This document shows, one piece after another, positions 18,501-27,513 of a DNA stretch of 27,513 nt. Position 1 is the stretch's first letter. Every line of letters begins with the position of its first letter. Below the pieces are notes generated by a model. It was given only the letters and a program-made list of their open reading frames with translations. It did not search any database and was not told where the DNA came from. The stretch is from Sphaeroforma arctica JP610 (lineage: Eukaryota; Opisthokonta; Ichthyosporea; Ichthyophonida). Position numbers and translations under genes: made by a program. The stretch lies in NCBI RefSeq assembly GCF_001186125.1, contig NW_014040480.1, forward strand, positions 48,321-75,833, written 5' to 3'.

Positions 18501-19767
18501 AGTGCGATGCTTGTGTGATAGCGTGCGAATGCAACGAACTCACTGCTTAAACTCGTAGACGGAGTGTGTTGACATTATCATTTATTTACACACACGTCAA
18601 GCAGATTTTAAAGCACGCCTAAGGTGATATTATGATTTGCGCTAAATAATCAGCCAAAAGCATAGCCTTCAAGAAAAAGCCCTAAAAGGCTAAAACGGTA
18701 CAATTTAGGTCTATGCTAAAATTTGGGGTTTTTTTTAAATTTCAACGAATAGATTCATTTATAAATATGCGAAGTAATGTTTATCAAAGAGCCAATAATC
18801 ATTTAGATATCGGGAGTCTATAACTCTACTTACACCTCTATATTGTGTCGGTTGTATAACCCATGTTGTACTCTAACACTGGTACCTGTTGCTCTGGACC
18901 GTTGTCTGAGATTCTAGACTGCAGCCTACTATCTCATTGGCTGAAAAATGAGCCTTCGGTCAGATACTATGGATTTCTGGCGGTATTTCTCACATATTCC
19001 ATAGTATTTTATTAGTGGCCTGACCAAATTTGTTGCACCTACAGTTGGAAAATACCATCGAATATTGCAACTTTGTACAACTTTTGCGCGTGTTTCAAGA
19101 ATCTACAACTTTCGATTGGTAGAGAACTAATGTATTTCTGGAAAAGTTCACAAACGGTTGTACAGAATCTAAAGTGAAAATCAGTAAACAAGCAAATAAT
19201 GAACACAGCACGCAAATATGTACAAAGTACGTTGCAGTTTGTTTGTGATTCACAAGCACTCGCAGGTCAGCGAATAGGTGATACGATGGCTCCCTCGCAT
19301 AGCAATCTCAAACGATATGCAAAAAAAAACTACAAGGATTTTCTGCAATACTGGCAACCATAAAAACATGTTACTCCGGTAACTAATAATCCAAGTGCAA
19401 CAAGCTTTGTAACACCATCTGACGACCTCAACAGAATCGTCTAGGACCCAACTGCGACATTGCATCGCGCATAACCGGCGATTCTACACTCTTTTGCCGA
19501 CGTTGTCGGGTACTTGGTATCAGAGGAACAACATACGCACATCGATTTCAATGAACTTTCGTACACAAACTTCAGTTACCAACAATAACCCCTCGTTCGT
19601 TTAGTGGTTTCAGATTTGAGTTGTACCACAATCTTTTGTGAAAACAGAAAACCCGCTGAATATTTTCCTAGCTGATACGAATAAGAACCTGAGCTGGTAA
19701 AGAGGAAGTTCAATGATCATATTACAACACATTACAACTGACTGATAAAGAAGCTACAATAGTCAAC
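18501..19767. other. Region between the secreted-protein gene and the LTR element
   Basis: No gene is supported. The first 100 bp probably hold the promoter of the minus-strand gene ending at 18500. The sequence becomes AT-richer after 18600. An inverted repeat lies at 18958-19025. A 71-codon minus-strand frame at 19250-19465 has no recognisable domain. No satellite sequence of the kind at the right edge is present next to the left LTR. Confidence 0.5.
18958..19025. repeat. Interrupted inverted repeat
   Basis: GGTCAG+ATACTATGGA (18958-18973) pairs with TCCATAGTAT (18998-19007) and CTGACC (19020-19025). The inner 10-bp arms are perfect with a 24-base loop; the outer 6-bp arms are perfect after a 12-base bulge on one side. 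It may be a remnant of a small foldback element. Confidence 0.65.
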
Positions 19768-20533
19768 TGTGTAATAGCCGGGCCTCCACATTAGACTTTA
19801 TACTATAAACGTACTCTTAAGCAGTACGTAAACTATAACCGTACTCTTAATAGTACGAGGAACTTAAGTTTCCTAAATGGGTTTTAATGGTTTTATTGAT
19901 TAATACCTTTTCCATTTTACATATCAGATATTTGGACAAGGCCATTAAAAGGGCCCCAGTAAATACCAACATAAGAGTTGGTCTAGTTCTATAAATAGAA
20001 CTATATTTACTTTCCAAATCTATTTATATCTGAATACTTCGGTAGCGAGATGGCTCATCCGAATATAGGTTTCTAGGGACTATTAACGTTACCTAGTTGA
20101 TCCTCCGATCAACCAACCAAATGTGCCAGTCTGATGAAGGCTATGTCGGTAATTCTTGATAAATGGCAAGTTATTGGTTAATGCAATAACTAAGGACAAC
20201 AGGAGTATTTTTTTTCTATTATTTTTCTTCTAAAGATAGGATTTTATGAGTCTCTCGGATTCGCCTGAACGAAACATACCATAGTATCTAATAGAGCGAC
20301 AGCGAAACACTAAATAAAATCATTTCCGCGGATACAGTACTGAGAGGATTATATATAGGCAATGTCTCAGCCTCACAATCCCTCAGAATAATGCTGTTTT
20401 CACGAGGCATACCTAACTTTACTACAAGACTCATTTCGTTTATTTACCTTAATATTTTCACGATACTTAGAATTTACATACGCGTTTATTTATTCTAAGG
20501 CGTTAATATCGCCTTGATAGACCGAATCTTACA
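19768..20533 (+). repeat. Left (5') LTR
   Basis: It is 766 bp, begins TGTGTAATAGCCGGGCC and ends CTTACA. Shared with the right LTR are a small palindrome near the start (ACGTACT at 19809, AGTACGT at 19823), an AATAAA near 20312 and a TATATATAGG box near 20352, the last two being candidate polyadenylation and promoter signals. The purine-rich hairpin TTGATCCTCCGATCAA is also conserved. Confidence 0.95.
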
Positions 20534-20639
20534 CATTTTTAAGTTAACAAAGGTATTAATTACTTAGACTACTTAAGCGTAAAGGTAGATTAACTACCAC
20601 AAAAAATTTCTTGTCCAAGCTAGTAGTCATAAGTTAAGA

Positions 20640-22850
20640 TTAGAACCAAGAAAGACAATACTCCTAAGAAGCGTAGAGCTGAAAAGAAGAAGATAAAGAG
20701 AGAAGCCGCTAGCGCTGCCGCAGAAGCAACCGCCGCCGCTGCCGATGCGTTTATAATAGTCAACAGAACAATGCTTCAGATAAGGATGTAGCCACTCCGA
20801 TTAAGTAGACTACTCCCACTGACAGAGCCCGAGGGCCAACTATTGCCTCAACTTAAAAGCTTGCATTTACGAAGCCAAGAAGTGGGACAAGGAACACGTC
20901 TCAAGATGCCCCAACCCATTCTTCTGACGAAACTCAGAAAGAAAAGTTCCCAATTATAAGGCAGTCCCCAATTATAGGGGACAAGGACAAATCTCAGAAG
21001 AGACCTATAACGGAACCAGAAGAGAAGGCAAGCACGCATAAATGAGTTAAATACTGAAAACACTGATCTTAAGAATCAGTTAGCCATCCGTATCAAAGAC
21101 TTGACTGTTGAAAATGTAGATCGAATGTATAGATCAGGAAAACATACACAGCACTTACGCGAGCATGTTTCTCCGGGCATTACTGAAGCCCTACAGAAGT
21201 GAACAGAACGTCGACAGGCAATTACGCCCGAAGAGCGTAAAGACTCGAGCGCTACACCTGTGGCATATGAGCCAGATGTGCTCAGCGTATCTATACCTTA
21301 CGAGGTACTACCGCCAGAACTTCAGGCTAATTACTCGCCTGTTCTGACACCCGGCCGTGAGTCACCCGACCTTGAGGGTATTATAGACCCAGAGGCAGGT
21401 AAAAATACTCCGCCACCTTTACCCAATTGGGATGACAATCGTCGGAAACCAGTTAAGACTGGGTATGCTATCCAGACGCATGAATCACCCAAGATTATAA
21501 TACCAACCACTATCCGAGGGACAGAGCACCGAAAGGCCTCGATCATGGATTTTACAAGGGGTCATAAACACACCCGTGAACGTGTTAACGAAGTCGAATT
21601 TAATCGCTTCGATCGCACAGCATTGCACCAGCCCGCAGAGGATTTCCACTTTGACGAGGTGACCGAACTTAACAAATCGGTCGACGATTACACCATTAAA
21701 ATGGAAATCACCCACGATGCACATCATGCTGATGATATCTCATACTTTGCTAATATGATTGCGATTATTCAAAAGCGCATCGATCAGCTACTTCAGACCC
21801 AACGTGGACAAGACCATAGGGATAATTAGAAGTACAAGGGACAGATCAGTCGACTTAAGTCAAACTGGGATGCCAACAGCAAGCAGGTCGAGTTTATAAA
21901 CAACCATGACCTCGACACGCTAACCCGTACGCTTAATGCGTTAACGGTCAAGCTGGAGACAAATGATATCGCTCCCCAGCAATGGATCTTCGCTTTAATG
22001 CCGACGTTTGACCCTACAGGTGCAAGTTACTTGATCTTGCAGCGACACCAGCATGAGCTAGACACTTGTCGTGACTGGTCAGCTGTGTGTTGGTTGGTTA
22101 CGTCCTTATTGCGTATAGGACATGCGTAGCCCAGGACTGAGTTCAATTTTAACTGAACCAGTTGAGAACACACCCATTCAGAGTTATATTCTGAAGTTAC
22201 ATGCTGACCTGTAACGTCCAGATATAACATAGGACAAGGCATAGCGATGGTACGAGTTCCTGGTTATGCCCGTGTTCTGTAAGAACATAGGGAATATCGA
22301 CCGTGAGAGCCTGTACACCGAGTTGCGACGTAAACACGCTACTGAGGCTCGAGACAAGGGACATGAAACAAAGTTTTATCTATTCCGACTTACGTGGGAA
22401 CAGTTTTATCCACCTTTTTTCCCCACACCGAGTAACATCGAAGGGAAAAGCGACTGTTAAGAAGCCGCGGGAGCACACCAATCACGGGTACGTATCCAGG
22501 TAGACCTCAAACAAGAGACCCCAACATACACGTGCTCGTGACTCCACTCTATCCACGCGATCCACTAAACGGGCACCGCGGAGGCGAAGGACAAGGAACC
22601 TCCATTTAAAGAGATTAAGAAATGTGCCCACGCACATTGTGAGTATGACATGTACCAATTGACCCCTAACGGTTATTGGAATGGCAGGCATGCATCCACC
22701 TGTACACACTTTCTTATTAAGTGCGACAAGTGTGAGAAGACCAATAGCTATCACACTAAGTCTTGTGACAAAAAGCCCGACATTAACTTGGAGTGAAAGT
22801 TCTACCAGGTACAATCGTTACAAAAGAAATACAACGACTCTTTAGACGAG
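20640..22850 (+). pseudogene. Gag-like region of the LTR element (fossil)
   Basis: A basic then alanine-rich stretch (about 20655-20750), an acidic and proline-rich stretch (about 21260-21830) and a Cys/His-rich stretch (about 22620-22785) that looks like a zinc-binding nucleocapsid region. Assignment to gag rests on position between the left LTR and the protease and on the Cys/His-rich end; the sequence itself is not recognisable as a named gag family. Broken. Confidence 0.6.
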
Positions 22851-23170
22851 CGTGTAATAATCCCTGTATATTACAATGGAAATAAAATCCTTGCATTGAT
22901 TGATCCTGGTTCAGAAATTTCATGTATATCCGACCGCTTTGCATTAATGAAAGACTTTGAAAGGCGAACTCAAACTACTCACCTAATCGTAGCAGATGAC
23001 AAATCTTCTAAGTGTGATACCATGGCCACAGATGTTAAAATCTCCCTGGCGGATGATAGAAATATCACTACCCAAGCTATGATAGTTAAGATGTCACAAG
23101 AGTACGACATTATAGTCGAAACAAGCGATTTACTCACTCTAGATATAACCGTAACTGGTCTACCAAATAA
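22850..23170 (+). pseudogene. Retropepsin-like aspartic protease of the LTR element (fossil)
   Basis: ALIDPGSEISCIS at about 22893-22931 is the family's D-[ST/P]-G-[AS] active-site box in a beta-strand context, followed by alternating hydrophobic strands. It lies directly before the reverse transcriptase, as in Ty3/gypsy elements. Confidence 0.7.
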
Positions 23171-23259
23171 CATAAATCCATTGAAGGATCAGTCAAACGA
23201 TAACTGTCTGAATCCATATAAGCCCCCGTCAGACGCAGTCAAGGTATTAATACCTGACT

Positions 23260-25518
23260 TTGCGAAAAAAAATCATAGATCTGATTATTGTTAATAAGAA
23301 GATAAAGATCACAGATTGGGCAAAATTCCGTTATAACGACGGGTATGTCAGCCTTGACTTAACCAAGGTGGACTTTACACAGTTAAAGTGCCCCTCAAGG
23401 AACTATGTATCCTGGAGACACGAGGCTGTGGTAAAAGAACAAGTTGAGAAATGGCTAGCAGATGGAGTGATAGAAATTAACTATCAACAGACGCCAGTTA
23501 ACTTGGCACTGCTAGCCGTAGACCAACATAACTCTGACGGATCGTTTAAGAAAGTCAGAGTATGTTTAGATATGAGTTCGATAAATAAATTATTGCCGAC
23601 TCATAGCTTTCACTTACCTCGTTTTAACGAGCTACTGCAAAGGATGGAAGGTGCTACAGTATTTACAACTATAGACCTTACACAAGGATACCATCAAATG
23701 CAGGTATATGAACCACATCGTAAACACTTTAGTTTTACGTGGAAAGGGGTTTTTGCACCTTTCGGGTTACACTCTTTACCAGCATTCTTCCAACAATTAA
23801 TGGAGAAAATGTTTGCAGACATGCCTAACGTGCAAGTCTATATAGATGACATAGTCGTCTTTTCTAAGACTAAAAGCAAACATGCCGCATTAGTCAGACG
23901 AGTCCTTCAGAGACTCGATGAACAAAACTTCAAGATTAACGAGAAGAAATATCACTTCGACATGAGCGAAATACAGCTCTTTGGCTACCGCATATCTGGG
24001 GACGGTATTAAAATCGACCCTGGTAAGGTAGAACACCTGTTAGATTGGCAAACACCAACTACAGGAAGAGATCTTAACAGCATGTGTGGGGTTGTAAACT
24101 TCCTTTCAGATGGAGTACCACACTTAGCTAATTACCTTAAACCTTTTGAACACTTAAGATGTCATAAAGGGAAACTAGGAGACTTGTGGACTAAAGAGTG
24201 TGATAACGCATTTAAAGCGCTCAAACACGCAGTCCAGCAAGCCCCTGTTGTACAAGGACCAGTCGATGGCGTGTCGTTTGAAATAGCAACGGACGCCTCC
24301 GACTTAGCCCTAGGAGGAGTATTATATCAGGTTATAGATAACAAACCTAGAAATATACAATTCTTTAGTCGAGCAATGAATGCTTTACAGTTGAATTACC
24401 CAACCGTTAAACAAGAGCTATTAGCCATAGTGGCAGCTCTAACACACTTCCGCGATTACTTATACGGAACATCTTCTATGCTGATGTGTGATCAGAAGTC
24501 CCTTCAATATATGAAGGAAATGAAGCCAGACTCTCAATTACTGAGCCGATGGCGTGATACAATATCAAAGTTTCATTTTGATATCAAACATCTACCAGGG
24601 ACACATAACCATTTACCGGATATGTTATCACGCTTTGTACCGGACTTTAATAAATCCGTACGTGAGTTACTAGCCACTGATTGGAAATGTATCCCCGGGT
24701 GGTTTGAACTGACTCAAAAGATATTTGGGCCACATACAGTTGACATGTTTGCTACACATCATAATGCACAACTATCAAATTACAGGACTTTAAATCATCC
24801 TTTGGGAGACGCCTTACAAATAGACCTCTCCAAACATAATGCGTGGGCTAATCCACCATGGCAGTCAATTGCCCAGCTACTAAATTATGTTCATATACAT
24901 AAAACTACCATCACGTTGTGTTGCCCATTACGGAGTAAAGATCCATGGCTCAATAAATTAATAGGCATGATACAATGCAAGCTAATATATTTAGATAGGG
25001 AAGTAGATACTTTCCTATATCAGGGTACCCGAGCCGTCCAGAAGACGCCCTGGAGACATACTATAATATGTCGTATATGTCCCATTGGAACAACCAAATG
25101 GGCCCCTTCTGAGACCTTCCTTAACAAGGTCAAAGAATCAGAGATTCCACTCTCTACCCAATTGAACGTTAAGCAATTCAAAGGCAACACAACACTTGAG
25201 GTCTGTGCACAAGAAATACAATCTACTAATGACACTACAGTTAAGAAGCGTCAGTCTCTAGCTAGGGCAGATGATTGGCCGTACCATCTTAAGTGGGTAC
25301 AAACACAAATGAACGAGTGTGCTGATCCGGATACAGGAACTACACCCGCTCACTGTTTTCATGGCAGATATAGTGAGTTACAAATACCCTTTAACAAGGA
25401 CGAACCTGATCACCATGAGTTACCATGGTTAAAGAAGGTACAACGTATTTATAACGTTGTATATCCTTGCTTGCGAGAAATACGCAATATAGCCTTATTA
25501 AAAAGGCAAAAGCGTTGA
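23260..25518 (+). pseudogene. Pol region of the LTR element: RT, RNase H, methylase-like segment, integrase-like end (fossil)
   Basis: Reverse transcriptase spans about 23400-24000, with VCLDMSSINK, FTTIDLTQGYHQ, FAPFGLHSLPAFFQ and the YIDD box at 23839-23850. RNase H spans about 24280-24650 (IATDASDLALGGVLYQ; LPGTHNHLPDMLSRF). Then about 24670-25090 resembles the Dam-methylase-like domain known from DIRS retroelements (VDMFATHHNAQ…WANPPW). The last part (about 25260-25400) resembles the later part of an integrase core (WPYHLKWVQTQMNE…TGTTPAHCFHGR). The open stretch is 752 codons and reads as coding sequence, so selection acted on it before decay. The element as a whole is broken. Confidence 0.85.
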
Positions 25519-25529
25519 AACACTACCAA

Positions 25530-26030
25530 GAAGATAGCAGAGTATCAGGTCGGTGACAGAGTTAATAACCGTCAACGTAATTCCGATGCTACTGTATTAA
25601 CATCTAATTGGATAGGTCCATATATAATCTCTGTAGCAGACACTAAAAGTGGAACATACGAGGTAAATAACCCCGATGGTTCTAGTGCGCTTAATATAGG
25701 CACAAGTCGTATTCCGACTACAGAGTTTATACTCGCAAGAAGACACGACTATAATGCCCCTTTTGATCGTTCTGAATTTAAAGACATTATATGGAGAACG
25801 GATAAGGGAGGCAATACATACTATCGTACACGCTTTATAGACGGTACAATCGCTGAGTTGACTTCAGATGCTTTCGATAATCAAGACTATTTAAAAGACT
25901 TTAATCGAAAATGGCGTAAACGCCTGCATAAGTCACAAGCTGAAAAAGATAGCATGTTTCCATTGTCTGAAGGTTTATCCCGAGCTTTAATGCTCACCCT
26001 TCATATGTGCTTAAGACACTGAAGCGTAAG
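25530..26030 (+). pseudogene. Integrase C-terminal-like region of the LTR element (fossil)
   Basis: YQVGDRVNN…W.GPY.ISVAD…GTYEVNN is the small beta-barrel found after the integrase core in Ty3/gypsy elements. A following stretch rich in charged and aromatic residues is unassigned. It lies between pol and the right LTR. Confidence 0.6.
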
Positions 26031-26239
26031 AAACGTCCAGTCGACCACCACGGACCTACTGGACCTAAGCCCAAAACTCACAGGGTAACCGAGAACGCTT
26101 AACTCCACCGCCTGAGAAACATTAACTATATGTTATGCTACTTAATATTTTCGACCCGTTTTTCCATTCTCGCTTTTTGACCCATAATCAGCTTGAGTGA
26201 GCAACTTGCTTTTCCTGGGTCTCAAAGCTGAGTGGGGGC

Positions 26240-27005
26240 TGTGTAATAGCCGGGCCTCCCCATTAGACTCTATGTTATAAACGTACTCTTAAGCAGTACG
26301 TATACTAAAACGTACTCTTAATAGTACAAGGAACTTAAGTTTTCTAAATGGTCTTTAATGGTTTTATTAATTAATACCTTTTCCATTTTACATATCAGAT
26401 ATTTGGACAAGGCCATTAAAAGGCCCCAGTAAAATACCAACATAAGAGTTGGTCTAGTTCTATTAATAGAACTATATTTACTTTCCAACTTTATGTATAT
26501 CTTAATACTTCGGTAGCGAGATGACTCAACCGAATATAAGTTTCTGGGGATTATTAACGTTACCTAGTTGATCCTCCGATCAACCAACCAGATGTGCCAG
26601 TCTGATGAAGGCTAAGTCAGTAATTCTTGACAAGTGGCAAGTTATTGGTTAAGACAATAACTAAGGACATCAAGAATAATTTTTATCTATTTATATTTTT
26701 TCTAATGATACGATTTTATGAGTCTCTCAGATTTGCCCCCACGAAACATACCATAGCTTCTAATAGAGCGACAATGAAACACTAAATAAAATCCCTTTGG
26801 CGGAAACAGTTCTCAGAGGATTATATATAGGCAATGTCTCAGCCTCACAATCGAACAGAGCAATGATGTTTTCACGAGGCATACCTACCTTTACTAAAAG
26901 TTTCATTTTGTTTATTTACTTTAAAGTTTTCACGATACTTAGAATTTAACTACGCGTTTATTTATTGTATGGGGTTATTATCGCCTTGATAGATCGAATC
27001 TTACA
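26240..27005 (+). repeat. Right (3') LTR
   Basis: It is 766 bp, the same length as the left copy, with the same TGTGTAATAGCCGGGCC start and CTTACA end. Differences from the left LTR are scattered substitutions plus a few small length changes that cancel. It is preceded by the purine-rich tract and followed directly by the first base of a satellite unit. Confidence 0.95.
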
Positions 27006-27513
27006 AATCTGTATGTGTATAATTACATATTGCCCTAGTATATATCTGACTCGTTTTTATCTTTTGTGTTCAATCTGTATGTGTGTCATTACATATTGGC
27101 CTAGTATATATCTGACTCGTTTTTATCCGTTGTGTTGAATCTGTATGTGTGTTATTGCATATTGGCCTAGTACATATCTGACTCGGTTTTATCCGTCGTG
27201 TTGAATCTGTATGTGTATTATTACATATTGGTCTAGTATATATCTGACTCATTTTTATCCGCTGTGTTGAATCTGTATGTGTGTCATTACATATTGGTCT
27301 AGTATATATCTGACTTGTTTTTATCCGTGGTGTTGAATCTGTATGTGTATTATTACATATTGGCCTAGTACATATCTGACTTGTTTTTATTCGTTGTGTT
27401 GAATCTGTATGTGTATTATTACATATTGGCCTAGTACATATCTGACTCGTTTCTATACGTTGTGTTGAATCTGTATGTGTGTCATCACATATTGGTCTAG
27501 TATATATCTGACT
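27006..27513. repeat. Satellite array, exact 66-bp period
   Basis: Units starting AATCTGTATGTGT at 27006, 27072, 27138, 27204, 27270, 27336, 27402 and 27468 are each exactly 66 bp, 7.7 copies to the window edge, so the array continues beyond it. Core features are TTACATATTGG, CTAGTA.ATATCTGACT and TTTTTATCCG. Copies differ at a few recurring sites (GTGTCATTAC versus GTATTATTAC; GGCC versus GGTC), which suggests higher-order variants. The minus-strand frame through it (22-residue repeat) is a consequence of the 66-bp period. Confidence 0.97.

Larger units (their letters stand above)
19768..27005 (+). mobile_element. Old, broken Ty3/gypsy-like LTR retrotransposon
   Basis: The element is 7238 bp with direct LTRs of 766 bp each, TG…CA ends (TGTGTAA…CTTACA), a purine-rich tract before the right LTR (GAGTGGGGGC, 26230-26239) and, in order on the plus strand, gag-like sequence, a retropepsin, reverse transcriptase, RNase H, a methylase-like segment and integrase-like sequence. 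Domain order RT-RNase H-integrase points to Ty3/gypsy (Metaviridae) rather than Ty1/copia. The LTRs differ at roughly one base in ten by eye, so the copy is old or recombinant. It is broken, with on the order of ten interruptions, although the pol part has a long open stretch. No target-site duplication is seen: bases before the left LTR (TCAAC) and after the right LTR (AATCT) differ. No clear tRNA primer-binding site follows the left LTR. Confidence 0.9.

Noticed and set aside
19250-19465. Minus-strand 71-codon frame left of the LTR element
   Set aside because: It has a hydrophobic stretch, but no family match, no regulatory context and no partner exon.
27070-27252. Minus-strand frame with repeated IYTRPICNNTHTD
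   Set aside because: It is the 66-bp satellite read in one frame; nothing suggests translation.
1-27513. tRNA, rRNA or other structured RNA genes
   Set aside because: Both strands were read for tRNA B-box-like GGTTCGA signals and rRNA-like conserved blocks, and none was convincing. A covariance-model scan would be needed to exclude small RNAs.

Overview
The window looks like nuclear DNA of a unicellular eukaryote with long, intron-rich genes. Exons of 64-244 bp are separated by GT-AG introns of about 180-1200 bp full of TA, TG/CA and TATG microsatellites, and minisatellites and an LTR element fill the gaps. An ichthyosporean-like protist (Sphaeroforma type) would fit, but that is a guess from gene content and architecture; nothing here fixes the species.

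Layout from left to right. 1-1534 is non-coding upstream DNA with a perfect small hairpin. 1535-4761 (+) is a four-exon gene for a sphingoid-base C4-hydroxylase (SUR2/SBH type), a di-iron ER membrane enzyme with all its histidine boxes and a C-terminal di-lysine ER signal. 4762-8715 is gene-poor: hairpins, exact tandem duplications, a facing pair of telomere-like motifs and a TA microsatellite. 8716-15889 (+) is a nine-exon gene for an EAF (ELL-associated factor) homologue, a transcription-elongation cofactor whose N-terminal domain and acidic C-terminal tail both match the family. A 63-66 bp minisatellite (about 9.5 copies) starts at its stop codon. 17769-18500 (-) is a single-exon gene for a probably secreted protein with ten cysteines and a CCxxCxxxCG core. 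18501-19767 shows no gene. 19768-27005 is an old, broken Ty3/gypsy-like LTR retrotransposon with two 766 bp LTRs. From 27006 to the right edge runs a satellite with an exact 66 bp period.

The three host genes do not form a pathway: one makes phytoceramide-type sphingolipids, one acts with RNA polymerase II elongation factors, and one is probably exported. The points most worth a second look are the Dam-methylase-like segment carried in the element's pol, the lack of a target-site duplication with the element ending exactly at a satellite unit boundary, and the way simple repeats form or touch the splice sites and 3' end of the EAF gene.

Exon joins for the two spliced genes were worked out by eye from GT/AG sites, reading-frame phase and remembered family alignments. 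All phases close (822 and 1116 coding bases), but no transcript or database search was available.
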